A stretch of 64,000 bases of DNA from Synanceia verrucosa (Eukaryota; Chordata; Actinopteri; Perciformes; Synanceiidae). The position numbers were made by a program, and so were the translations under genes. The stretch is from NCBI GenBank assembly GCA_029721515.1, contig CM056551.1, positions 31,552,501 to 31,616,500 of the forward strand, written 5' to 3'. A model generated the notes under the pieces. It saw only the letters and a program-made list of their open reading frames with translations. It was not told the origin of the DNA and searched no databases. This document shows positions 22,965-34,900 of this stretch, in pieces (the stretch's first letter is position 1; the number at the start of each line of letters is the position of its first letter).

Positions 22965-23640
22965 CTCCTCACAGCTGTTTACCAACTCGTGACAGTTTCT
23001 CAGCATCCTCTCTGGGTGTCACCAACGGACCAAAAGCATCAGAACCAGGAGTATGGCAGCTATGATCTTGGCATGGAGCAGCACCAGTTTCCACGCTTAG
23101 TTCACTATCAGAACGTGAACATGGATGCTGGTGTACGCCACGGCGTACACTGCTTTGATAAGTAGTAGTAGTTTCAGTCTCAAAGCAGGCAAAGAAACAG
23201 TTCAGTTCCTCTGCCAGCGAGGGGTCTGTGTTAGCAGACACCTGGTTATTGTCATTGTAATCAGTGATGTGTTGTATATCCTGCCATATGTTCTTGGAGT
23301 TATTTCCAGTGAAATGCCCCTCACTTTTCTATTAGGCCACCTTGGCCTCTTTGATGCCTCTCTTCAGGTCAGCTCTGGCAGTGCTGTACTGTTGCTTGTC
23401 ACCTGACCTGAAGGCAGCCTTTGAAGAGTGCCTGTGTTTTGCTGGTCATCCAGGGTTTTTGGTTGGAGAAAACTTGGATGCATTTACTGACAGTAACAGA
23501 ATCCATACAGTTTTTGATGTAGGAAAGTACAGTGTCTGTATATTCCTTGTGGTGTTCAAATAATTCCAGTAGAGTGCGAGAAGAACAGTCCTGCAGCTGA
23601 GAGAGAGTGTCCTCATGTTTTTTTTTTGTCACCTGTTCCC
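22965..23640 (-). mobile_element. CR1/L2-group LINE fragment, inverted
   Basis: On the minus strand, frames read EYTDTVLSYIKNCMDSV, NQKPWMTSKTQALFKG and then SLAEELNCFFACFE. These are the linker segments that follow the endonuclease in this LINE group. It begins in the protein close to where the + strand fragment at 21963-22690 ends, but in reverse orientation. Confidence 0.7.
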
Positions 23641-24559
23641 ATCCTAAAACACCACAGTATGGGAGGTGTCAACTTTTTATGGGAGTGGTGCTTATTTTAC
23701 TTATTATTTTATTTTGATATTTTGTGCATGAGTGTGACTGTCACTAGCCCTCTCTGGAAACTAAGCTGTCATTCTTTATTAGATTTTCTTATTATGAGCC
23801 AGAGAGGAAAGTGCTGCAGCTTTTGTGAATTGAGGGGAAAATGGATGATAGACAGGATGAGATAGGATGGATGGGAAAGGGTACAAACATGCAGTGTCAT
23901 TAGAAATCAAGAATGTGAGATGCATTATTCCTAACAACCAATATCCCCAAAATAGGGAGAAGACAGAAAAGAACAGAGAAACACACAAACCCAGGGACCA
24001 AGAGGGGGCACAGCCAGACGCCCCCACAGTGCCACAAACAAGCCCAGGAGGTCCGGGACAAGAGGGCCCACCCACCACTCAACACCCGCCCCCACCGCCA
24101 CCAACCAGACTCTGGTTCTGTGGTGTAGCGTGCGACACGCTAGCAAAACTCTACCATCAGTGATCAGTGGCTGAAGCCACATGATGAAAATAACGCTGTA
24201 GTTAAATACAAAGCTGTTAGTGGCAAGCTGTAACTCCAGTTCAACCATTTTGCGGCTGATGGATCAGGCATTGGTCAGAAAGATGCTTGGTAGCGGTGGT
24301 CTGAGCGGTTGTTTCCTGAGCTTAGCAGCTTGGTCGACCAGCAATCTGGAAAGTAGAGTGGAAACTTTTTCAAGAGTCAATAGAGTGTTTATAACCGTTA
24401 CTCTGTTCCGGTCACTGTGTTCCTCCTCTTCAGCCCCACCTCAGGGTTAAGGTTTACCTCGTGGGTCAGAACTCAGAACTGTGAAGAAGATACAATGGAA
24501 GTGAAGTGAGATAAATCATTAAGGAGTTAAGTAGTTGATTAGTAAACTGTTAATATGTA
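23641..24559. other. Unassigned intergenic sequence
   Basis: No protein domain or RNA gene is recognised. The text near 24180-24440 looks like non-coding LINE debris, but I cannot place it. A short Pro/Pro-rich frame near 24000-24110 has no family match. Confidence 0.35.
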
Positions 24560-27130
24560 TTTATCTAGCCCAAAAACATCCCTCCCTGCACTTATGAGGA
24601 CTCTTACAGAATATGGACATATATTGGGTTATAAAATAAATTTACAAAAAACTCAGGTTATTGCCTTCAATTATCGACCAAGCCAAGCAATCAGAGACAA
24701 ATACAAGGTCAACTGGGAAGAAAAAAATCAATAAAATATTTGGGAGTTGCTCTACCCCATAATTTAGGACAGTTAAAATCAATCAACTACAACCCTTTAA
24801 TTAACAAAATTAAATCTGATATCAACAGATGGAATCTGATACCCTATTTGAGTATTACACAGAGAGCGGAGATGATAAAAGTAAATGTACTGCCAAGGCT
24901 TCTCTACCTGTTCCAGAGTCTACCAGTGGAGGTGACAGATAATGAATTCAGGGAATGGGACAAAATTATTTCTTGAAATATCTGGCAGGGACAGAGGCAG
25001 AGGATCAGGTTCAGAATGCTGCAGTTGCCTAAAAACAAGGGAGGGCTAGCACTTCCATGTCTAAAGCGCTATTACCAAGCCGCTCAAATAAAAACATTGT
25101 TGCATATATACAGCCCTTCCTACTTCGCGAGATGGAGGGAAATCAGTTAATACAGCAGATGGGGTTCTTATTCAAGCTGTGATAGGGGCCAATAATTTGA
25201 GAAAACACTTTAGAAAGGGGGCAAACCCATGGTCAGATGTATCACTGAAGCTTTGGTTTGAAATAGTCGCGAAATATGACTTGAGATCACACAGTAAATT
25301 ATTAAGGTGGCTTGGCTACGATTCTGAATTTGCACCAAATAAAACAGGCAGAAGATTAAAAGTTTCCCAGAGGTAAAAGACAAATTTCATTTAACAAATC
25401 AGGATCAGTACAGATATTTGCAATTAAGGCATTATCTGGAACAAACTTTAAAAACCATGTGAGGAGGAACTCAGCAGTCATTTACCCCTTTTCCACCGGG
25501 GTGGTTCCAGTGCTGGTTCGGGGCCAGTGCCTAACATAGCACCAGTTCTTTGTGTTTCCACAGTCTAAGCACTGGCCCCTGGTGCTTAAAACTGGGGCCA
25601 GGCAAGCACTGAGTCTTTGCTGGTCCAGAGCTAAGCACCGATTACCTCAGGGGCTTGGGGCGGGGTTACTGCCGACCAGAGTAAATACTTCCTGGTTCGA
25701 TTGCAAATTAAATGTGTTGAAAGCACAAACCCAGAATAATAGTGTTCCACCAGTACTGTGATCATGGTTGTAACCAGGAAATAGCAGATCCGCTGGCAGC
25801 CGCAGGTCGGCTATTTCCTGATCTGTTTTCAAACGGAGCCGCTGCTCGAAGCGATTACGGTAACCATTATCAGTTATATGGCGTTATATTTGTGCCACAT
25901 AACTGAGCGAACTGATGCAGATTTAGCACAGAAATGTATTATGTGCTTAGTAAATTTATTTTTGAACATGCCACAAACACAGTTGAGTCTGTGTTTCTCT
26001 TATTTGTTCATTTGCTTGCTCAAAATCTGTCTTTTTTCACTCAGGAATGTGGCACAAATATAACTCCATGCAGTTAGTTCTGTCGGCTCTGGATTTTTTA
26101 TTACGTTGTTTTGATTTCACACCGCACAAGCTTTGCTGGGTGAAAAATGAAAACATAGTAACGTTCTGACATTTTGCAGTGACATAATGATGTGGTTCTG
26201 ACTGGGCTCCTTGCCAGTGGAAAAACGACCGGTGTTCAGAAGGAACGCAAGTTGAACCAAGTGAGCACCAGCACTAACACCAGCACAGAACTAGCACCAG
26301 GTTCTTTTTGGTGGAAAAGGGGTAATTTAGATGTTCGTATCAGTGTTTGAATCAAAACGGGGAAAAGCTAATTTCAGAAATATATAAGGACTGGAAGACC
26401 TAAAGGGATATGATACGGCATACATAAAAGAGAAATGGGAGAGGGAGGCACAGGTGATTATATCAGTAGAGGATTGGGAAGAGATCAATGAACAGCAGGG
26501 GAGGACAACTTGCTCCATGTCTTGGAGAGAACATGGGTAGAAGAACATCATAAGGTTTTTAGAACACCAGCACAAACTGTGTACCATGACACAAAGTGTT
26601 GGCGCATATGTGGAGCTGATAGAGCTGATCAATTTCACGCGTTCTGGAGCTGTCCTTCTATTCACAGCTACTGGCAGGAGCTTAAGAGGTGTATGGATAA
26701 AGTATTGAAAGTAGACCTTCCATTTATATTTGAGGGGCTATACTTAGGAAAACTGGACATAGATTTTACAAGGCTTGGGGACAAGCATATTTATAGAATC
26801 ATGATGATTGCAAGCAAGAAAGCGCTAACCAGAAAGTGGATGAAGAAGGAGGTACCTCAGATCGATTACTGGGTTGAAGTTATGCACAATATATATGTCA
26901 TGGAAAAGTTAACTTTTTCTGTGAGGCTGGAGCTGGGCATATGGGAAAACTGGATGGAATATGTAAAATCAATTAGATCAGATTTATCTGAGATGTTCAT
27001 CATGGTAATACAAAAAACCCTGGTTCTCGGCTACAGAAGTTTAACTTTTGTCTTTTTTTTTTGCTGTTTGTTGTTATAGCTTTACTATTTTTGATCATAG
27101 TGTCAGTTTAACTGGCATAATGTCTATGTT
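24560..27130 (+). mobile_element. L1-type LINE, 3' half, split by a MITE
   Basis: Frames on the + strand give the L1 segment after the catalytic site (GYKINLQKTQVIAFN near 24630), then KIKSDINRWNLIPYLSITQR (24800-24860), LLYLFQSLPVEV, and NKGGLALPCLKRYYQAAQ. After an interruption at 25485-26321 the C-terminal knuckle CWRICGADRADQFHAFWSCP follows at 26600-26660. Multiple stops make it a pseudo-element. Confidence 0.82.
25485..26321. mobile_element. hAT-like non-autonomous DNA element (MITE)
   Basis: Begins CCCCTTTTCCACC and ends GGTGGAAAAGGG, an inverted pair. Flanks are GTCATTTA (25477-25484) and GTAATTTA (26322-26329), an 8-bp direct repeat with one mismatch, as expected for hAT insertions. 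The 837-bp interior encodes no transposase. It interrupts the L1. Confidence 0.75.
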
Positions 27131-28365
27131 TTTAGTATGTATCCTGAACAAAAATAGAATAGAATAGCACTTTTGAATAGACACAAGACACTTTTTTTCT
27201 TTTCTTCTTCGTTATTGGTTGAGGAGACAATTTGAAAAAGAGTGTCACAAGTTATTTCATAATAGTGTGTGGGAGGAGAAATAAAAGACTCCAGTTGTAC
27301 ATGGAATGTATGCTGTGCTGTTTCAATAAAAAGAAACAGAAACAGAAAAAAATAAACTGTTAATATAATAAAATAACTAAATAGGTTCTGATGTCTAGAG
27401 TTTAGTAGATTTTTTTGTTTTTGAAACGTATTTCTTGCCAATAGAAAGAGACACTTTCACTCAGGTTTTAAGTAATAAACCTCTGTTTAGGGTGCAGCAG
27501 GTGTTTGCTCTCTCTGTAAAAAAAAAGATTAAATTGATTAAGTGGAGGACAGGTGGCTAGTTTCATCTTCCAGATGATGTCCTCAACTTCTTGGAAACAG
27601 ACCTGAAGCTGGGAGATCTCAGACTGAGTGGAGGAGGCAGACAGGTCAGAATAAAGATCATTAGTTATTGTAGTGCTCTTCTGAAGTTTCTGTCAGTGGG
27701 GGAGTTTGTGGTTTGAGAAGATGGCTGATAGTTGAGTATTTCCAGGACTGTTTATGATGACGTTTGAGTGGACCTTTGACTGTGCCTCTCTTCTGGTGTT
27801 TCCCAAAGACTTTGTGCAGTGAGGCCTGAAGCTTTGTGGGGGCTCTCACTGGTGAACCAGTGATGACCCAGGATGCTGCTCAGGGTGTTGTTGTAGAAAT
27901 AGTCACAGTAGAGTCACAAATAGAGTCACAGGCTGATGAAAAACTTTTTTTGTAGTAAATGAAGTCTGTCTAGGTTCTCAGTCATCCAGGTCGAAGTAAA
28001 TCAAAAAGACTCTTTCTGAGTCTGTAGATGTTCAGGTGGGGGGGCGAATTCCCAGACATCCCCCCCCCACACACACACACACACACCTCTGTTGTTGTTG
28101 CAGGTGAGGTGTAACTGTGGGAAGAGGAGGGGTCGAGGGGGGATGGAGTTAGGAATGTCTTTTGTCTGTAGATGCAGCTGGTGGTGGGGGGGTAGAAACA
28201 GAGTCTCAGCAGATTCTGAAGGTATTTAATATCAGTGTAACTATAACTATAAGCTTTTATCAGTCAAAGGTCTTTCTTCATTATCTGTTTTTCACTGGAG
28301 GTTTGGTGCTAGTCTGCATTCCATCTGGGGCTTGTAGACCCCCTGAGACAGGAAACATCGCACAA
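27131..28365. other. Intergenic sequence upstream of lamb1
   Basis: I recognise no coding exon. A (CA)n patch follows a C-run near 28060-28086. The region may hold distal lamb1 regulation, but nothing in the sequence shows it. Confidence 0.45.
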
Positions 28366-28368
28366 TCT

Positions 28369-28496
28369 GATATCACCAAGTAATTAACAGTCCTGGACAA
28401 CTATCACAATAGTCCTGGACCACTAACCCCCTAATCCTTACCCTAACTCTAAAAACTTTGACATTTGCCCAGGACAGTTAAGTACTTGGTGATATA
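28369..28496. repeat. Imperfect inverted repeat upstream of lamb1
   Basis: 'gatatcaccaagtaattaa' with 'agtcctgga' (28369-28398) is mirrored by 'cccaggacag' and 'ttaagtacttggtgatata' (28468-28496). About 25 of 29 positions pair. It may be a small foldback element about 480 bp before the lamb1 start codon. Confidence 0.7.
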
Positions 28497-28737
28497 AATT
28501 CATCCAGAAAGATCACTACAGACCCTGCAGACCCTCCAGACCCTGGAGATCCTGGAGAAGCTCCAGACCCCCGGTTCCTCCGGTGAACATATAATCTGTC
28601 GTTCAGACACAAACATCGACTGCTCCTGTAGATTATCGTCTACTGTCTTTACTGTTAAAGATTAATATTATAGACTATACTATACAGTCTTTAATGTTAT
28701 AGATTATTATTCTTATTATAGACTATACTGTGCGGCC

Positions 28738-28747
28738 TATATAAATA
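28738..28747 (+). promoter_or_regulatory. Possible TATA-like element of lamb1
   Basis: 'tatataaata' lies 226 bp before the lamb1 start codon, with a GC-richer leader following at 28780-28970. Position and sequence fit a TATA box, but AT-rich words are common here. Confidence 0.3.
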
Positions 28748-28972
28748 AAAACATTTCATCCAGTTTTATTTTGAAAGTCTGCCGGTGGATCTGAGGAGGC
28801 GGAGTCAGAGGAGGTCTGGTCTGATGAGGGCTCCAGGATCCAGGTGGTCTTCGTTTCGTCTCTTTGTGGAGGTCTGAACAGGAACTTTTTAACAGGTCGG
28901 GCTCAGGAGAAGAAAAAGACTCGGAGGTTTTTGTCGGAGTTTTTCTAGGACCAGCAGCGGGAGATCAGCAGC

Positions 28973-31900
28973 ATGTTGGGGCTTCAGGTCGCGATGCTGC
29001 TCGGTGAGTTTTACTGTGTTTTACTGAAGTACTGAGACAGTACTCTGACACTGAAATACTTCAGCTCTTTTCAGTACTTTAACACTCAAATACTACGTAC
29101 TGAACTATTTGATGCTGTGATATAATTATCTGTTAAAATACAGAGAATAAACGTGTTGTTCTAAGTCATGCAGCTCAGACGAATATTTAATTAAAAAAAA
29201 ACAGATTTTTAAACTTTTATTTAGAACTTTATTTGTAATTTCAGGAATGAGGATTTGTGAGTTTGGAAGACGGAAAGTGTAAATTAAAGAGTAAGAAAGC
29301 TAAATATGGTGTAAAGCTTGTTTAAGACAGAAAAAGCAGCACTGAGCGGATTTTAAAGTGACTTCAGGGTAAATTCCTCAGGATCCCCTCCCCCAGATTT
29401 AATCAGCATCAATCAAAGACCTGAGTCCTCCTTCAGTCCTGCTGCGCTCCACCTTTTGTCTCTGATGGACGGCAGCCATGTTGCCTGGTCTGTGGTCTTT
29501 GCTCATTAGAAACACCTTTAATCCTTCTGCTTCAGTGTAATCGGAACATTTCACTGAATCTGTCAGAATACTAACAATAGATGAAGAACAATAGAACAAA
29601 GTGGGTCAGCTTAAAAGTTTGAACAATCTATTACAGCACCACCATCAAATACTACAATATTAAACATGTTAGAACTGTAATAATAATAATAATAATAATA
29701 ACAATAATAATAGTGTTTTAACTTTCTGTTGGCTCAGCGGTTAAATCTTAGTAAGGAACAGAAGTCTCAGAGTTGGAATCCCAAAACCTGGAAGATCAAA
29801 GGTTCAGAGATAAAGCTGCTCATCAGTAAAGGAGCTTTTCAATCAGACGACTCACTGATTAAACAGTTTTAACATGTCAGAGACCAGCAGAGGAATCACT
29901 TTCTCAGTAGGGGTGGACGATACTGGGAATTTTGGTATTAATCCGATACCAAGTAAATACTGGGCTAGTATCGCCAATACTAATACCGATACTTTTTACT
30001 TGAAATGTCATCATCATTGAATAATTAATGATTTGCCTTTAGTTAGTTGATTTATAATAAAATAATACACAAATAATAATAAATATGAAAACATAATAAA
30101 CAATAGGCCTATATTGAATATTTCCTAAGTTTATATTTTTCCACTAAAGTAATTAAGATTTTTTTTCTAACAGACTGAATTTATGATAAAAGTTATGATA
30201 ATGCTAAAATTGCCTCTCTAATCACTTTGAAAAGACATTGATGCTGGAGATTACCTGGATACTCCTGTTTTTTTTGGGGGGGGGGGCTGAAAAGCCCCTG
30301 CCAGAGACCTCTGTCTCTGTGCGCCATCACGACTTTCTGCTCTCCAAGAGAGAGAGAGGGAGGGAGGGGGAGGTGCTTGCACAGACTGATTGGCTGTGGA
30401 TTGGATTGTGCAAGCACAGACAATACAGCCAAGACGCTGCGCTCATAACTGCAACTGCAGTATCGATCTCATCATGCTAGTATCAATGCGATACCAATAC
30501 TCATCTTGGTATCGATACTATTGATATTTAGATCGATACGCCCACGATTTCTTGGCCTGCCTTCTGCTCCTCATGTTTCTGTCAAACTGTTTAATTTTGA
30601 TGACACAATAAGAGCCTCTCTCAGCTATGCAGGTGTTCACCTGCGCCCAGGAGGGCGTGGCCTCAGGGGAAGGGACCCAGGATGATGTCAATCTGCCAGA
30701 GTTCAGTGACGTGTGCACAGAGGGCAGCTGTTACCCTGCAACAGGAGACCTCCTGATTGGCCGAGCCAGCCAACTATCATCCACCTCCACCTGTGGACTG
30801 AACCGGCCTGAACCCTTCTGCATCGTCAGCCACCTGCAGGTAAGCAACACCTGAACAACAAGACGTAAAGGTAAACAACACCTGAACAACGGGACATGCA
30901 GGGGGGTATTCCATCAACCGCACTAACCACAAATCCTTGCTAACTTCGATAAGCCCTGCTAGTTTTAGCGAGAGTTGGGTTCCATCACTCTCACTAACAA
31001 GAATCTCAGCTGAGTTACCGGGGTAACATATGCTTCTGAACTAACCTGCTCTGTGGCAGGTTAACTATCAGGGATAGGGTTAGCGGTGTATGTTAGCGGT
31101 GAATATGTACTCACGCTCCCTGTCTGATTGTCCGTGTTGTCCGAAAACAAAGGTGACAATGAGAGCAAAAAATAATTTACCTTACATTCTTGGTAAGTTT
31201 TGAAGAATTTCCAATAATTTAACGTATTTTTATTAATGTTGTTGTCGTGATTATATGTTGGATGAGTGGTTAAGTGTGCTGTAAATCATGCAGGATTCCG
31301 GGGTTCGATTCCCAATGGAAACGAAAGTTATACTTAAGGAAAATATTTGTTATAGTTTCACTAACTTACATTTGTCACATATTACAGAAATGTGAATGAA
31401 TGCTATTCTATTAAACCTATATTTAACCTATTTACTATTATTTATATCATTATAGAACTTATAAATATCAGCTAGGCCTAACATTAACACTTGATCACTC
31501 TGCAAAATGTTTTTAGTCCTCTTTCGGTCTTCTTCACATTATTAACACCACTCCTGTTCAAAGATAATAACACAGTTTGGCATATTAGTGCAAGTACTTT
31601 TACACATTAAAAGAAATTACAACTGACAAAACAGCTCCATAAATATGAAAATAATTCACACCATCATCTGCACTGAGCGGGTGTTGAACACAGGTCTCCT
31701 ACATATCAGACTGTAGCGTTTCCTCTATCCTACATATCATATACATGTCATGGAATACATATCCTTACTTAAAAAAACAAATTTGACGTTTGGCATTGTT
31801 GCAAAAACTTAAATTGCGCATTAAAGTAATTGGCAATTTCCAGACACGCCATGTATGTCCCTTCTTGGTTATTGTCGGTTTAAACTTCTCATAGAGTTCC

Positions 31901-34900
31901 AAAAGCATTTTTTGCTCTGCACTTTTGGAAAAAAATCAGCCCGACTCTTTGACATGTTCGTGTTTTCTACAATCGCATGCTCTGGGCTTCTTGTGTACCC
32001 CACACACGTGCCTAATAGAAGCTTGGATAAGCCTGGCTGAAGTTAATGCCACTGAAGCGCAGCTTAAACGTGTTGATGGAATGGCTTCAGCCTCATGTTA
32101 AGGTTGACGCTACTTCAAGCGAGGCTTCATCACTTAAGCGCTGCTATGATTAGCCACTTTGATGGAATACCCCCCAGGTAAACAGTACATAATCACAAAC
32201 CCCAGATCATCTCAAACTGGTTTCTAGAACATGACAAAGAGTTCTGGACTTTAATGACCTTCACAGCCACCAGATCTCAGTCCAGTAGAACCTTTGGGAT
32301 GTGGAGAAACGTAGATTGTCATCATAGATGAGCAGCAGCTGAGTGATGCTATCATGTTAATGTGGAGCAGAATCTGTGAGGAATGTTTCCATCACCTTGT
32401 TGAAAGTCTGACACCAAGAATCGAGGCAGGAGGCAAGGAAAAAGGGTCCAACCTTTTACTAGCAAGGTGTACCTAATAAAGTGGATGGGGACTGTGTATA
32501 TATGCTGGACATTTTGAGCTGTTCTGCAAAAACAGAGTGAAACACTTGAACAGCTGGATCACACAGAGCTTGTTTGTGTTTCTCTTGTGCTCTGATTGGT
32601 CAGTCGCTGTCTGCTTGACTTCCTGTGTTTAGAAAAAACCCTATAAGGAAATGTGGCGCTCTCACAGCAGACTGATGTTTGTCCAGATGTTTCTGTGGAG
32701 AACAAACAGACAACTTCAAAGGTCAAACTGGAGGAGAGAAGGCTGAGTGTGAAGCTCTGTCTGTTTCCTGTTAAAGGACTCCGATTTGGTTTTCAGGTTC
32801 TGATTCTGAAATGAAAACTACTGTAAATGAATGTTTGTTTTTCCAGAAACTGAAATATGAAGTTAAATCTTTTCCTCTAATCTGTTCAGAGGATGTGAGG
32901 ACTTCACCTCATCATGAACCATCAGTCCATCCTCTTCCTCTCTTTCCACAGCAGAGGAAGATAATAGAATGAAAACATCTGATAACTAGAAAAGCTCCTC
33001 CAAGGCAGCATTCTGAGAGAGCATATACTCCTGCAAGCCCACAACGCCTAAGAGTGAATGTGTTGACTTTGATGCACCTTGAAACACACATTTAACAATT
33101 GTATTCACATGAATATCATGTACTTTTTAATTTATTTTCTCTCCATTTCATGTTTTGTCACATTTGAATTTGAATTTTAAAAAAAGACCAAAATACCAGT
33201 AAAACTTTGCAAATGCAGTTTGAGAATTATTTTCACATATTTTCTTTTCACTGACCATGACCTTTCACTGATCTTGACCAAACTGAATCTGTGACTTCTA
33301 GATTCTTATATTAAGTTATAAACCAAAGTAGGTGACCATTGGCTGAAAATTGTACAACCTGGAGTGTCCCATACATTACTATGGCGTGACCTTTCATTTG
33401 ACCCTGATGACCTTGAATTGGATCCAATTACCACCAAAAATTAATCAGTTTTAAGTTAGGCCACTTCTGACCAACCCTGAAAATTTTATCAAAATCCGTC
33501 CGTAACTTTGCGTTATTTTGTAAACCAACAAACAAACAAACAAACAAACCCTGGTGAAAACATAACGTCCTTGGTGGTGGTAATAATGGAAGTAAAAATA
33601 GGATAATGGTATAATAAATGGTATAACTGAAGATGTGTCTTTAATCAGGAGGAGAAGAAGTGTTTCATCTGTGAGTCGGCGGCATTCTACGACGAGATGA
33701 GTGATCAGATGAGTAGCCATCGTATCGAGAACGTTGTCACCACGTTCGCGCCGAACAGACTGAAGACCTGGTGGCAGTCTGAGAACGGTGAGGTCGGGGG
33801 GGTGCTCTGAAGTTCTTCATTTAACTTCTAGTCTGGACTCAACTGAGCCCTCAGGTTCATGCTGAGAAAAGGTATTGACATGTAGTTCTCACTTTATCAG
33901 GAAATGAAGAGTTGAAGGACACAGAATCCTTTGTATGAAAGAGACTTTTAGTTCCAGATTTTCAGTCCGGATGGAACCCATGTTCATGTCATGTTCCTCC
34001 TGCTGCTCCAGAAAGAACAGGAACTAGTGTCTCATTCGCTGTCTGTCTCCATCAGATGAATGTTGTTCTTCCTGCAGGTCTGGAGAACGTCACCATCCAG
34101 CTGAACCTGGAGGCCGAGTTTCACTTCACTCATCTCATCATGACCTTCAAGGTTACCTCTAGACAGATCCAGTCTGCTGGTTTCCTGTCAAAGATCACTT
34201 TATTTTATCATGTCATAGGTATTTTATTATGTCATAGTCATATCATCATGGTTCACATTGAGTCTGTTATATCAGGTGATCAGATGGTCTTTATTCTGTT
34301 ATTGATCCTCATGTGATGTTTACTTACTGGATGTTTTCTGCTCAGACGTTTCGACCTGCTGCCATGGTGATCGAGCGCTCAGCTGACTTTGGGAAGACGT
34401 GGCAGGTTTATCGTTACTTTGCCTACGACTGCGAGACCTCCTTCCCGTCTGTCTCCCAGGGTCCAATGAAGAAGGTTGATGATGTCATCTGCGACTCACG
34501 TTACTCCGACATTGAGCCGTCCACTGAAGGAGAGGTACTGCAGACTTGATGATGTCATAACACACTTGATGACACATCGCTGTGACGTCATCTTTTTTAA
34601 TAACTTGTCCCTTTTTCCAGGTGATTTTCAGAGTTCTGGACCCGGCGTTCAGGATCGATGACCCCTACAGCCCCAGAATCCAGAGTAGGTCTCCTCACCA
34701 GATAAGACCTGGATCAGTTATGAACAATCAATCACCTGTTGTTGGTCTTCCGTTCAGACATGCTGAAGATCACCAACCTGAGGGTGAAGTTCACCAAACT
34801 GCATACGCTCGGAGACAACCTGCTGGACTCCAGGATGGAGATCAGAGAGAAGTATTACTATGCCATCTACGACATGGTGGTCCGAGGAAACTGCTTCTGC

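Noticed and set aside
30633..30839. Alternative start of lamb1 exon 2 at 30633
   Set aside because: It would shift the frame relative to exon 1; start at 30625 gives matching phase.
31255..31325. A functional tRNA gene
   Set aside because: A and B box words are present, but I cannot build an acceptor stem or a clear anticodon arm.
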